DNA of 64,000 nucleotides from Bradyrhizobium elkanii USDA 76 (GCF_023278185.1 NZ_CP066356.1:868001-932000); one strand, 5' to 3'; shown: positions 18,888 to 26,779, numbered from the stretch's first letter. Program-made: numbers and translations. Notes: generated by a model from the letters alone, not told the origin.

Positions 18888-19451
18888 ATGCCGGCCAACG
18901 CCCGATCTACATTTCCAGCTGATGCTCAAGCCGTCATATACAGGGTGGCGCGTTCAGTCATGACTTCAGCGCCAAGGCGGAAAGAGGAATGGAAACTTAA
19001 GTTTGAGCGTCGCACGCCGCTAAGCATCGAGCCATTGATGGGTTGGACGGAGGACGAGGATCCGCTCGCCCAACTCGAGCTCTCATTTCCCTCAGCAGAG
19101 GCGGCGATCGCCTACGCTCGCGGACAAGAGTTGCAGTACCTGCTTCTGGATCGTCCAGCACGTGACCAAGACCCCGGGCTAGTCTCGCCTCATGGCGTAC
19201 CTGCGGGCCCAGCAGCGCCGGATCTGCGACGGACGTCTGAAACGCTTATGAGGGCAGCTCCGCGAACCATTACTCGCCGTATGATGCCCTTTCCGAGGAT
19301 TTCGGTTTCGGTGATCTCAAGAGGCTTGCAATCGAACACTGCTTGGACGTCGAGCGCGAACCGGTGTTCAGGACTTCCGTCATCAGGGCGTCTTCATCCG
19401 AGACGAGGCTGGGCGTCAGAGGGGCGTCATGCAGGATGCGTCACCCGCTGA
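18888..19451 (+). CDS. ETC complex I subunit (NDUFS4-like) domain protein, 3' part doubtful
   Basis: GGAGGCGGAG stands directly ahead of ATG 18888. Residues ~12-90 (AVIYRVARSVMTSAPRRK, EEWKLKFERRTPLSIEPLMG, FPSAEAAIAYARGQELQYLL) match the conserved core of NADH dehydrogenase Fe-S subunit 4-like proteins, which in proteobacteria also occur as small stand-alone stress-island genes. After about residue 95 the frame loses protein character. In another frame, YDALSEDFGFGDLKRLAIEH (around 19280-19340) looks real, so one or more frameshifts or a deletion are likely. A role in complex I itself is not implied. Confidence 0.6.
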   Translation: MPANARSTFPADAQAVIYRVARSVMTSAPRRKEEWKLKFERRTPLSIEPLMGWTEDEDPLAQLELSFPSAEAAIAYARGQELQYLLLDRPARDQDPGLVSPHGVPAGPAAPDLRRTSETLMRAAPRTITRRMMPFPRISVSVISRGLQSNTAWTSSANRCSGLPSSGRLHPRRGWASEGRHAGCVTR

Positions 19452-19676
19452 CTCTGACGAATCCGAACACAGAGTTGCCGGGCGTACCCGTGCGGCGCTG
19501 GCACGGCAGCCGTGCCGTTGCGATTGATGACCTGACAGCCAGACACTCTGTTGCCGCGACAAGCTCTCCAGGCTAACTCCCTTCCGAGAAACCTTGAAAT
19601 ACCCGAGTTTGCTCCTATCGTCTTTTGTGAGCAAGCTTCACATTGCTGACGGATCTTCGGTCGGAGGCAATTGACT

Positions 19677-19871
19677 ATGGACACGAAACGGGGATCGAGC
19701 TTTGCAGGTGCCGGAGATCTTGTGGCGCACGCTGAGGCGGCTCGCCGGTACCTTGCCGAGCTGAGCGCAGCTTGTGCGAACGGTGACAAGAGCGCGGCCC
19801 GCAGGGCACTGCGCCAAGCAATCAGTGAACTCGAACTCGCTCGCGCGATGTTGCGGATTGGAATCGACTGA
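19677..19871 (+). CDS. 64-residue helical hypothetical protein
   Basis: Ala-rich, predicted helical (AEAARRYLAELSAACANGDK, then AARRALRQAISELELARAM). GGAGG lies about 10 nt before the ATG at 19677. No signal peptide or motif; function unknown. Precedes two further genes on the same strand. Confidence 0.55.
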   Translation: MDTKRGSSFAGAGDLVAHAEAARRYLAELSAACANGDKSAARRALRQAISELELARAMLRIGID

Positions 19872-19912
19872 CCTGGACTACGGATGTCGGGCATTTCGCC
19901 AGAGATCTCGTC

Positions 19913-20134
19913 ATGACGGTACAGCTTCACGATCTACTCACTGAGGCACTTGAAAGCATCAAGTCGGGCGGTTTGATCCGCAGATACAGCCTGGTTTGGG
20001 CCGGCCGTAGCGAGGCGCCACGCATCATCGTGTGGAAATCCGCCGACGTTGCAGACGAGGCGTTGCGTCGTACGATGATGAGATCACTGGCCGGCCTCGC
20101 GGCTGAGTCGCAGATTGTCATCGAAAAGGATTGA
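19913..20134 (+). CDS. 73-residue hypothetical protein
   Basis: Balanced composition with a plausible mixed alpha/beta fold (LLTEALESIKSGGLIRRYSL, APRIIVWKSADVADEALRRT). Lies 41 nt after the preceding small gene and 37 nt before the MarC-type gene, so the three may form one transcript. Function unknown. Confidence 0.5.
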   Translation: MTVQLHDLLTEALESIKSGGLIRRYSLVWAGRSEAPRIIVWKSADVADEALRRTMMRSLAGLAAESQIVIEKD

Positions 20135-20171
20135 GGACTGCGGAGCGCCCTGTCCACGGTAGACCACGACC

Positions 20172-20807
20172 ATGCTCTGGAATCAGTTCATCGGAATCAC
20201 GATGCTGCTCTATGCGCTGACGAATCCGGTCGGTGCAATTCCAATCTTTCTGGCGATCACGCGGCAAGCCGGAAGCGCAAATATCCATCGTATCATCGTT
20301 TTGGCCGGCACGGCGGTCGCGGTTTTCTTCGTGGGGGCCGCCGTGCTCGGCAAGGAAATCCTGGGCTTTTTCAACGTCGGTCTCAACGACTTCCGTATCG
20401 CGGGTGGGATGCTCGCGCTGGTCATCGCGCTCGAGATGTTTCAGGCCCGGTATGGGAAATTCATACAATTACCCAGCGGAGTGGACAGCAGTGAGGTGGA
20501 TATTCATGGAATGGCGATAACGCCGTTTGCATTCCCGTTACTGGTCGGCCCAGCCGAAGTGAGCATCATCATCACCCTCTCCAATGATAATCCTGGCTGG
20601 CTATCGAAGGCGCTGCTTGCCGCGGCGTCGCTCAGTGCAACATTCCTGATCGGGGTGACCCTCTGGACGGCGGCGGCGATTGAGCGGTTCCTGGGAAAGA
20701 CCGGAATTAACGTCATAACCCGCATCATGGCGCTCATCGTAGCGGCGATAGGCGTGAACTTCATAATGACGGGCCTTCGGAGCGAATTGCCCGGACTGGC
20801 GGGCTGA
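20172..20807 (+). CDS. MarC family integral membrane protein
   Basis: 211 residues with six predicted transmembrane helices. Family landmarks are LLYALTNPVGAIPIFLAIT at the N-terminus, the central FRIAGGMLALVIALEMFQ, and TPFAFPLLVGPAEVSIIITL ahead of helix four, followed by a conserved last helix with RIMALIVAAIGVNFIMTG. Located in the inner membrane. MarC was once linked to multiple antibiotic resistance, but its transport role is unproven. The first ATG fits the family N-terminus. Confidence 0.93.
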   Translation: MLWNQFIGITMLLYALTNPVGAIPIFLAITRQAGSANIHRIIVLAGTAVAVFFVGAAVLGKEILGFFNVGLNDFRIAGGMLALVIALEMFQARYGKFIQLPSGVDSSEVDIHGMAITPFAFPLLVGPAEVSIIITLSNDNPGWLSKALLAAASLSATFLIGVTLWTAAAIERFLGKTGINVITRIMALIVAAIGVNFIMTGLRSELPGLAG

Positions 20808-21135
20808 GCTTCTGCCGCGGCAGCTGCCGGCAGGGGCTCCGAGCCCAGCCGGTGCCGCTCCCGGGGGGAGGCTCAGCTCCCGCTGCCAGTGACCTAGCCG
20901 GGATGGCACCGTTCTCTGGTCGTCCCGACCCTTCACCTGGATCAAGGAATTTATACCTCTCGAACAAAGTACAACGTGCCTCCATTCCTGTTTGGTACCC
21001 GAGGGACCAATGCCCGCACTGAGTGGGCTCATCGTGGATCGCTCGTCGTGCGCTTGATGGGCAAATTGACCGAACTCGGTTCCGGTGCGGGCCGGAATAT
21101 CCGGGCCAAACCAACCCAAAATTTTTGCAGCCACC
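20808..21135. other. Gene-free stretch between marC-like gene and hsp20 promoter
   Basis: No supported gene. Contains CCCTTCACCTGG and other short inverted segments but no clear regulatory motif before the heat-shock promoter at 21136. Confidence 0.4.
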
Positions 21136-21163
21136 CTTGAAACTGAATGCCGCTTTTCTAATT
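21136..21163 (+). promoter_or_regulatory. Sigma32-type promoter of hsp20
   Basis: CTTGAA (21136-21141), 16-nt spacer, CTAATT (21158-21163) continuing GGATTTT. The -35, spacer length and extended -10 are the same as in the groES promoter at 17172-17199. Confidence 0.8.
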
Positions 21164-21169
21164 GGATTT

Positions 21170-21296
21170 TTGCCGCTTTCGGGCGGTGCCGGGCGCCAGG
21201 TTGGGCTCGGCAGAGCGAACAGGGCGCCGGACCGGTGTCTTGCACCGTGTGTCTTGCGCTCCTTCGTATCCATCTTGCTCTCAGGAGGACTTGGCT
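21170..21296 (+). promoter_or_regulatory. ROSE-type RNA thermometer ahead of hsp20
   Basis: The leader of about 125 nt contains GC-rich inverted segments (GGGCGCC, GGCGCCG; CCGGTGTC...GCACCG) and ends ATCCATCTTGCTCTC followed by AGGAGGACTTGGCT and the ATG. The TTGCT opposite AGGAGG is the ROSE signature, and the 3' end is nearly identical to that at 12519. Confidence 0.88.
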
Positions 21297-21746
21297 ATGA
21301 GGACATACGATTTCACCCCCCTGTGGCGTTCGAGCATCGGGTTCGACCGCCTCTTCGATCTTCTCGACGAAACCCAGCATCGGTCCGAAGACAATTACCC
21401 GCCTTACAACATCGAGCGGCTCGGCGAGGACCGTTACCAGATCTCGGTGGCACTGGCCGGCTTCAGTCAGGATGAGATTTCCGTGACGGCCGAGCAGAAC
21501 GTACTGACAGTAGAGGGGCGCAAGGGCGAGAAGGACCAGCACGAATTCCTCTATCGGGGCATCTCGGCGCGTCCCTTTAAACGGCAGTTCAACCTCGCCG
21601 ATTACGTCCAAGTAAAGACGGCGATGTTCGACGATGGTCTGCTGCGGATCGAACTCGTGCGCGAAATCCCCGAGGCCATGAAGCCGCGGCGCATCGCCAT
21701 CGAAAGCGACGCTCCTGCCGCGCAACTCACGCAGAAGGCGGCCTGA
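21297..21746 (+). CDS. Small heat shock protein Hsp20 (class A type)
   Basis: 149 residues starting MRTYDFTPLWRSSIGFDRLF, with the alpha-crystallin domain (YPPYNIERLGEDRYQISVAL, EISVTAEQNVLTVEG, VREIPEAMKPRRIAI). Cytoplasmic holdase chaperone. Closely similar over its whole length to the protein at 12063-12518, so one of the two arose by duplication together with its ROSE leader. Followed 84 nt later by a second, different Hsp20 gene. Regulation by sigma32 and by the RNA thermometer is inferred from the sites just upstream. Confidence 0.96.
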   Translation: MRTYDFTPLWRSSIGFDRLFDLLDETQHRSEDNYPPYNIERLGEDRYQISVALAGFSQDEISVTAEQNVLTVEGRKGEKDQHEFLYRGISARPFKRQFNLADYVQVKTAMFDDGLLRIELVREIPEAMKPRRIAIESDAPAAQLTQKAA

Positions 21747-21771
21747 GCCCGCTTCATGTTGGGTCAAATCA

Positions 21772-21796
21772 CGCACGGACGATAGCCGCCCGTGCG
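21772..21796 (+). other. Hairpin between the two hsp20 genes
   Basis: CGCACGG (21772-21778) and CCGTGCG (21790-21796) form a perfect 7-bp stem with an 11-nt loop. It could slow transcription or protect the mRNA; it lacks a T-run. Confidence 0.4.
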
Positions 21797-21830
21797 CTGA
21801 CCAGCTGCATGTCAAGTTAAGGAGGATATC

Positions 21831-22328
21831 ATGGGTATTCGCGATCTTGTTCCCTGGACGAAAGGTCAAGAACTCTCAACCAGACGCGAGGGATTTGATC
21901 CATTTCTTACGCTCCACCGCGAGATGAACCGCCTGTTCGATGACGCCTTCCGCGGCTTTGGCTCTTTGGGTCGCGTCAACACTCCGCTGATGGAAGGCCA
22001 GTTCAGCTGGCCGCGCCTGGAACTGAGCGAGACTGACAAGGAGGTCTCGGTTTCTGCCGAACTCCCGGGCCTCAGCGAAAAGGATGTCCAGGTTGAAATC
22101 GTCAATGGCGTCCTTTCGATCCGCGGTGAAAGGAAAGCTGAACACAGCGACGATTCCAAGTTCGTCAGCGAGCGATATTACGGATCCTTCGAGCGTCAGA
22201 TTTCGCTTGATGGCGTCGAAGAAGACAAGGCGAAAGCCGAATTCAAGAACGGCGTCCTCACCGTCACGCTACCGAAGTCCGAGCAATCGAGATCGAGCGT
22301 CAAGCGTATTGCGATCAATAGCAACTGA
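21831..22328 (+). CDS. Small heat shock protein Hsp20 (class C-like)
   Basis: 165 residues with a longer N-terminal arm (MGIRDLVPWTKGQELSTRRE, FLTLHREMNRLFDDAFRGFG) and an alpha-crystallin domain (LELSETDKEVSVSAELPGLS, VQVEIVNGVLSIRGERK, KAEFKNGVLTVTLPK, ending KRIAINSN with the I-x-I motif). It belongs to the IbpA-distinct, bacterial class C-type Hsp20 proteins. AAGGAGGATATC precedes the ATG; no ROSE hallmark is seen here. Closed by a strong hairpin terminator. Confidence 0.95.
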   Translation: MGIRDLVPWTKGQELSTRREGFDPFLTLHREMNRLFDDAFRGFGSLGRVNTPLMEGQFSWPRLELSETDKEVSVSAELPGLSEKDVQVEIVNGVLSIRGERKAEHSDDSKFVSERYYGSFERQISLDGVEEDKAKAEFKNGVLTVTLPKSEQSRSSVKRIAINSN

Positions 22329-22333
22329 CATCT

Positions 22334-22365
22334 GAGGTCGGCGGCGCGTAAACGTCGCCGACCTC
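22334..22365 (+). terminator. Terminator hairpin after the hsp20 pair
   Basis: Perfect 10-nt arms GAGGTCGGCG (22334-22343) and CGCCGACCTC (22356-22365) just after the stop codon. Confidence 0.85.
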
Positions 22366-22420
22366 ATCCTAAACCCGCATCAACCCGTCTCTGGACGAAA
22401 GGAGAAATAGGAGACACGAC

Positions 22421-22537
22421 ATGAGCCAGGTCAATCGCAATGCCAACATCATTGATCCCCTTTTCCATCCGGTATCTCACTACAATTCACCCGGAGATGT
22501 ATTGCACGACGCGCGGCTTTCGACAGACGAGAAGCGC
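22421..22537 (+). pseudogene. 5' remnant of a small conserved protein gene
   Basis: GGAGAAATAGGAGACACGAC precedes the ATG. The first 39 codons (MSQVNRNANIIDPLFHPVSH, then SPGDVLHDARLSTDEKR) are protein-like and resemble a common small rhizobial protein in which this segment is followed by a conserved helical half. Here the following codons are unrelated and lead into a different gene fragment, so the gene is cut by a recombination junction near 22538. The open frame continues to 22735. Confidence 0.55.
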
Positions 22538-22609
22538 GTACCGCCGCGCGCGATCAATGGACCCTCGCTTCTGAGGGGCATTGCGTTTGCGCTTCCTGCG
22601 ACTCCCGAA

Positions 22610-22766
22610 TGGATCGACGTCGAGCTTGGCGCCCGCTTGTTCCAGGCATTTGATCGCGCTGCCGATCGCCTATTTCGCGGCGCGGAGGGCGGGAGATTCG
22701 GTTGCGCGGGTGCGGGCACTCGAGAACATCCGTAATTTCCTAACCAGCTCGGCGCGGACGCTGGTT
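22610..22766 (+). pseudogene. Fragment of a type I secretion ABC transporter (HlyB/RtxB-like)
   Basis: Two frames together read WIDVELGARLFQ (22610-22645) and, one base shifted, HLIALPIAYFAARRAGDSVA-RVRALENIRNFLTSSA (from 22647). This is the familiar transmembrane segment of type I secretion ABC exporters (usually ...HLLALPLAYFESRRVGDTVA...RELENIRNFLT). Only about 50 codons survive, with a frameshift near 22646 and no ATPase domain. Confidence 0.7.
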
Positions 22767-22857
22767 GCGCACCGATGCTTCCCTTCGCTTGCGACACTCT
22801 GGCTCACGGCAAGGCGGCGGACATCTTATCGGGCGCGCCGGTCCACGGGAGCGGGCT

Positions 22858-23120
22858 CAGGTGGCCCTCGATCGCCCCGAGTTCAATTCGGCACGGCGGC
22901 TGCCGTCAATGTGAAGACGATCGACGCCTTCGCGCAACTGATGAATGCGAAGCTGGGATGCGGGCGACGCCACCACCGCAGAGGCTATATCCGCGCGATG
23001 ATCGACGCAGTCGAGGTCGGCAACCAGGCCGTCTGGATCATCGGCGACAAGGACATCCTCCAAGCCGCCATTGCCGGCAAGAACGGAAATCTTCGTGGTT
23101 TTGTATGCCCTTCCTTAGAG
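22858..23120 (+). pseudogene. C-terminal remnant of a large serine recombinase
   Basis: Reads in two frames as DRPEFNSARRLPS, then NVKTIDAFAQLMNAKLG, then YIRAMIDAVEVGNQAVWIIG-DKDILQAAIAGKNGNLRGF. This resembles the C-terminal end of large serine recombinases (..RSLIDRIEV...IRIIGSKDVL..). The catalytic N-terminal resolvase domain is absent. It is a fossil of an earlier mobile element. Confidence 0.6.
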
Positions 23121-23207
23121 AGGGGTGACAGTTCATTCCGGAGACATGGGTTACACAATGGGGCCTTTTGCGGGGAGCGCAGAATGCCCTGGAAGGCGTG
23201 TAAACCC

Positions 23208-23642
23208 ATGGACGAACGACTGAAGTTCATTGCCAGGCTGCTGGACGGGGAGCAGAAAGGCAGCATCATCGTGCTCGAATACACTGATGAAGATGCCGCC
23301 ATGAGGGCCGCCCGGAAGATCGCACGAGAGACGGGGCGCGCCGTCCCTGTCCGCAGTGAGGATATGCGCGTGATCGGTTCGATATCGCCGCCGATGACCC
23401 ATTGGAGCAAGGTATGTCTCCGGGAGTTCTCCATGGGTGAACGGAGTTCCGGTCAAACCCTTGCTGGCCAGACGAATTCTACAGGAACGCATCCATGGCG
23501 GCCCCTGTTATCCCGGTATCACCGACAACGACAACCGGGCGCCGGTGGCCGAGAGACCCATTTGCGCTCCCGCCTTTCACGGACTGGGAGCGTGTCATGT
23601 GCGAAAAATGCGTCGAACTTGACGGCAAGATTGCGCATTTAA
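23208..23642 (+). CDS. Small conserved protein (IVLE/TDED type) with a doubtful long tail
   Basis: Residues 1-65 (MDERLKFIARLLDGEQKG, IIVLEYTDEDAAMRAARKIA, ETGRAVPVRSED) match the small protein at 10351 in its core, so the two are paralogues. After about residue 75 the sequence becomes irregular and overlaps the start of the next gene, so the true protein was probably shorter and its stop has been lost. GGAAGG lies ahead of ATG 23208. Function unknown. Confidence 0.5.
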   Translation: MDERLKFIARLLDGEQKGSIIVLEYTDEDAAMRAARKIARETGRAVPVRSEDMRVIGSISPPMTHWSKVCLREFSMGERSSGQTLAGQTNSTGTHPWRPLLSRYHRQRQPGAGGRETHLRSRLSRTGSVSCAKNASNLTARLRI

Positions 23643-23749
23643 AAGCGCTGTCCCCGAATGTAACCGATGAGCTGACCTTAGCGGGGATGGCCCTTCTGAC
23701 CAAACATTACGAAGATCAGAAGCGCGAATTGCATCCCGAACAGAAGTAA
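23597..23749 (+). CDS. 50-residue small conserved protein
   Basis: MCEKCVELDGKIAHLKALSP followed by a helical segment and HPEQK at the end. The CxxC motif plus a helical pair suggests a small metal-binding helical protein. Similar proteins of this size occur repeatedly in Bradyrhizobium. CTGGGAG lies 8-14 nt ahead of the ATG. Overlaps the doubtful tail of the upstream gene. Confidence 0.6.
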   Translation: MCEKCVELDGKIAHLKALSPNVTDELTLAGMALLTKHYEDQKRELHPEQK

Positions 23750-23938
23750 GGCCGCCTCAGTTGGCGGAAAATGGGAAGAATGGGCCGACATCCCAGTTTC
23801 GGGAGTTCGAGCAATCGGTTGCTAGAAACGAACCCGCGAGAGTTTCGTTGTAGGGACATCACCGGCACGAAGTCTTTGGGCGCTGGTGGCTGAGCGACGC
23901 GATGCGCTCCCGCCTCTAACGGAACGGGAGAGCCAACC

Positions 23939-24169
23939 ATGATCCGTTATTTCTTCGACATCCGAGACGATGGACATCTCTACCCTGACGAAGAGGGCCT
24001 GGATTTGAATGATCTGCGAGACGCCAAGATGGAGGCAGCACACACAATGGCCGACATCGCGCGAGACGCGGGGCGCTCTGGCGACGACCATGACGTGACA
24101 ATCGAAGTTCGAACAGGCAAGGGGCTGCTGTTTCAGGCCGCCTTCGTGTTCCACGGATTGAAGCAGTAA
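23939..24169 (+). CDS. DUF6894 family small protein
   Basis: 76 residues beginning MIRYFFDIRDDGHLYPDEEG, the hallmark of the DUF6894 family, followed by a helix (DAKMEAAHTMADIARDAG) and a strand pair (VTIEVRTGKGLLFQAAFVF). Function unknown. Two more members are encoded at 27099 and 28168. Ribosome site ACGGGAG ahead of the ATG. Cytoplasmic. Confidence 0.85.
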   Translation: MIRYFFDIRDDGHLYPDEEGLDLNDLRDAKMEAAHTMADIARDAGRSGDDHDVTIEVRTGKGLLFQAAFVFHGLKQ

Positions 24170-24529
24170 GGCTGCCTCAATCGCGGCCAGTTCGAAAAGG
24201 GCTGAACCTTTTCTCGTCCCAGCCGGACGGATCAATATCCGGGATTTTGTTGGTTCCCTCTCGGTTGCAAGGCCGCGCCGCCTGTAAGATTTTCAAACGG
24301 GCGACGTTGCTTTGCTCAAACCCCTCAGTTGTTGTCCGTGACTTTGCTCTTACCTTCGCAGGTCTTGCGTTTGACCGGGAGTTCGGACCGCATGTTCCAC
24401 TTCATGTGTTTCAATTGTGGGCCTATCGCTGCCAGCCGGTTCGGCGTATGCTTTGTACATCACCGCTCTGCCCGTGGCTTCTATCGGTGATGAGAACGCC
24501 GATCGCGCTTTCGCCCCACGCACGGTCAA
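24170..24529. other. Stretch with only a possible 32-codon peptide
   Basis: No certain gene. A short frame at 24392-24490 reads MFHFMCFNCGPIAASRFG and resembles the start of small zinc-ribbon proteins like the one encoded at 24530, but it lacks the second CxxC and may be a remnant. Confidence 0.35.
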
Positions 24530-24724
24530 ATGATCAGTTTGCCTCAAATCTCGGTATTTTTTTCCTGCCAGAGCTGTGGCGCCACATATAACGCCTCACA
24601 AGATCACGACAATCGAAGCGGGCAGTTTCACTGCGTTCATTGCTCTAGATTGGTGCGCCAATGGTCGAGCCCTTATAGTTATTCGGATTGGCAATCATTC
24701 CGTGTGCCCGCCGGGTCGTCATGA
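24530..24724 (+). CDS. 64-residue zinc-ribbon protein
   Basis: Two CxxC knuckles, CQSCG (about residues 13-17) and CVHC (about 34-37), separated by a polar loop, form a likely zinc ribbon. The end SYSDWQSFRVP resembles related small rhizobial proteins. Function unknown; cytoplasmic. No strong ribosome site is visible, so the exact start is uncertain. Confidence 0.6.
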   Translation: MISLPQISVFFSCQSCGATYNASQDHDNRSGQFHCVHCSRLVRQWSSPYSYSDWQSFRVPAGSS

Positions 24725-25097
24725 TGGCTCACTGCATCCGCTGCGATGACACGTGTTGGGTCTGTGAAACATGAGGACCAGCCTGGCCGGGCGCAATGAG
24801 GGGTGCATTGGATGAGGATCGAATAGTCGCTTTTCGGCCGTGATTGGGAGGAGATGCCAAAGCGTCTGCTGAGCCGCTTGAAGCTTACGCGGCTCTCTGG
24901 AAGAGAGCGACGAGAGGCTCGCCAACCGAGGCGACCCTAAACTGGAACCGGCCCACCGCCGAGCGGGCGCCAGATGACGGCCGTTCCGCTGGGTGGTACA
25001 AACTCGGAGGTATGGTGCCACATTTGGCTTCGTTAGGAACGACCTTTCAGGCAAGACGCTGGGAGCAAATAGCGTGGCATCGTGGTCCCGGCCAAAG
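24725..25097. other. Gene-free stretch
   Basis: No supported gene on either strand. Confidence 0.4.
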
Positions 25098-25321
25098 CTA
25101 GAGCATCGAGAGCACGACGATCCCGTCTTCAAGCTGCCCCAAGGCAAGGCGCGCCCGCGCCATCTGCTCCAGTTCTGTCCGGTACTTTTAAGGTAACTAA
25201 GGGCTTGCTTGTCCGTTTGAAACGTCGTTGTGAGCCGGCACGTCTGTCGAGTTGCGCCGAGCGCAAGTGAGAACGTTATTGTTCCGTCGCCGAGTGACTT
25301 GGCTCTACGCACGATCTGCAT
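25098..25321 (-). pseudogene. Frameshifted small conserved protein gene
   Basis: From ATG 25321 the frame reads MQIVRRAKSLGDGTITFSL, then LTTTFQTDKQALSYLKS. One base shifted, at about 25185, it continues YRTELEQMARARLALGQLED-GIVVLSML and stops at 25098. The joined product resembles a common ~75-residue rhizobial protein of unknown function. The break is a single missing base next to an A-run. Confidence 0.65.
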
Positions 25322-25378
25322 GCCCCGGCTTGGCCAGGCTTGGTCCTCGACACAATCATCGACCGCTGCCGAACTTGA

Positions 25379-25621
25379 CTATCGCGGCAACTTCCTGGTG
25401 CGCTTCTTTGGCGGAAGCGCCGGCAATTGTGCCAGACGCGTTGCAGCGGCGGCGTCCCTGGTCTCGCGGAGCTCTCGAAGTCGCGCCATGTTTTTGCGAA
25501 CCTCGATGGCCTGCCTTCCGACATCCACCATCGCGCGCGCTCCTTCTTCAGCGGCCAATCGCTTTCGGTTGGCACGCGCGATGCTTTCCGGTGATAATTC
25601 TGCCGGCTTCCTGACGCTCAT
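25379..25621 (-). CDS. 80-residue basic helical protein
   Basis: Starts MSVRKPAELSPESIARANRK, followed by a long charged helix (EVRKNMARLRELRETRDAAA) and a basic C-terminus PPKKRTRKLPR. Probably a small nucleic-acid-associated protein, by charge only. The ATG at 25621 fits better than the one at 25630; GGTGG lies ahead. Function unknown. Confidence 0.6.
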   Translation of the reverse strand: MSVRKPAELSPESIARANRKRLAAEEGARAMVDVGRQAIEVRKNMARLRELRETRDAAAATRLAQLPALPPKKRTRKLPR

Positions 25622-25646
25622 GTTCACCACCGCTCAACAGGCAAAA

Positions 25647-25672
25647 CCCGCTCAATCCGGAGATCGAGCGGG
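25647..25672 (-). terminator. Terminator hairpin after cspA
   Basis: Arms CCCGCTC (25647-25653) and GAGCGGG (25666-25672) with a 12-nt loop, 45 nt beyond the cspA stop. Confidence 0.6.
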
Positions 25673-25716
25673 CAGCATGGTCGTTTCAGTACATCCGTGA
25701 AACGACACGACGAAGC

Positions 25717-25926
25717 TCACGCCAGCGAGAGGCTCTCGGCGCTGACCTTGCCCCGCATCTTGTCGGTCTTGACCTCGTAGTGGACCTTTTGGCCCTCGGC
25801 GAGACCCGAAAGACCGGCTCGTTCGACCGCGCTGATGTGAACGAACACATCGCTGCTGCCGTCTTCCGGCTGGATAAACCCGAAGCCCTTTTGGCTATTG
25901 AACCACTTAACAGTACCTGTCGTCAT
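25717..25926 (-). CDS. cspA: Cold shock protein (CspA family)
   Basis: 69 residues, standard length. Both RNA-binding motifs are intact: RNP1 KGFGFIQ (residues ~16-22) and RNP2 VFVHISAV (~30-37), within [18 protein letters not shown]. Single-stranded nucleic-acid chaperone in the cytoplasm. ATG 25926 gives the conserved N-terminus; an ATG four codons earlier lies in its leader. It is an accessory copy next to an accessory S21 gene read the other way. Confidence 0.95.
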   Translation of the reverse strand: MTTGTVKWFNSQKGFGFIQPEDGSSDVFVHISAVERAGLSGLAEGQKVHYEVKTDKMRGKVSAESLSLA

Positions 25927-26349
25927 CTTGATCTCCAAAGCGCACGAGCGCGTACCGCGTGACAGTCACGCGATAATTTCAACTTCGTCGATGTCTTTGG
26001 AAAAGGAGCCCGCGGGCGCGTTCAACAAGGCACAGCGGCTAATCGAATAGTGTCCATATACACACTAAGTGCAGGACTTACAAGGGAGAGGGCTGATTGG
26101 TTTCAGTTCGGGGCCTCGGCTGCTGATCGAGAGCTTCGAACGGGCCCGCCAAGGGAAGCCTAATCGATTGACACGGCCGTGCGGTAGTGATCCGGTCATT
26201 CTACCAACCGTATCGGCATGGCGAGCGGGCCGGCTTGTTCGAGGCCGGCGAAGAATTACGCCGTCACTCTCATCCTCATATTCGTGGACGACCCCTGCGC
26301 GAAGGCTGCGTGCAGGACTGTTCCAGTTCGCAGCCACCGAGGAGTTTTG
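25927..26349. other. Divergent leader region of cspA and rpsU
   Basis: About 420 nt without a gene. The cspA side should hold its long 5' leader. Near 26046 GTGTCCATATACACAC forms an imperfect dyad that could be an operator. Confidence 0.4.
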
Positions 26350-26619
26350 ATGCACGTCCTTGTTCGCGACAACAATATCGACCAGGCACTTCGAGTCCTG
26401 AAGAAAAAGATGCAGCGCGAAGGCGTCTTCCGGGAGATGAAGCAACGCCGCGCCTATGAGAAGCCTTCGGAAAGAAAGACGCGAGAAAGATCGGAGGCCA
26501 TTCGTCGGGCCCGCAAGCTCGCTCGGAAGCAGGCGATCCGCGAAGGATTGCTGCCGGCGCCTCCGAAGAAAAAGCTTCCAGAGCGCAAGCCGCCTTTGCC
26601 GCAGGTCACCGTCACCTAG
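26350..26619 (+). CDS. rpsU: 30S ribosomal protein S21 (accessory copy)
   Basis: 89 residues. Family signature: [20 protein letters not shown], then [20 protein letters not shown], followed by a basic tail [20 protein letters not shown] and a Pro-rich end. S21 sits in the small subunit and assists initiation at Shine-Dalgarno sites. The ATG at 26350 with GGAG ahead is the family start; the frame is open upstream but unconserved. Alphaproteobacteria often carry several rpsU genes, and an island copy next to cspA suggests stress-specific ribosomes, an inference only. Confidence 0.94.
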   Translation: MHVLVRDNNIDQALRVLKKKMQREGVFREMKQRRAYEKPSERKTRERSEAIRRARKLARKQAIREGLLPAPPKKKLPERKPPLPQVTVT

Positions 26620-26668
26620 CAAGGATATCGGCCGGGTTGACTCCGCTGAGGTAAAACGACCGGTCAGA

Positions 26669-26779
26669 ATGGCACGTGAGACTTATCGAAGCCGGATGAC
26701 CTTCAATTCGTTCAGTTGGATTGTGGCAGCTGGATATGTCTGGGAATCGGATGGGTTAGGGCGCTTATTGAGGAAATGA
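26669..26779 (+). CDS. Possible 36-residue peptide coupled to the next gene
   Basis: MARETYRSRMTFNSFSWIVA followed by AGYVWESDGLGRLLRK. Its stop overlaps the ATG of the gene at 26776 (ATGA), which suggests translational coupling. No strong ribosome site. Confidence 0.3.
   Translation: MARETYRSRMTFNSFSWIVAAGYVWESDGLGRLLRK

Noticed and set aside
24719..25321. A 200-codon protein read through from 25321
   Set aside because: Only the first ~50 codons are protein-like; the natural continuation is in another frame and stops at 25098.
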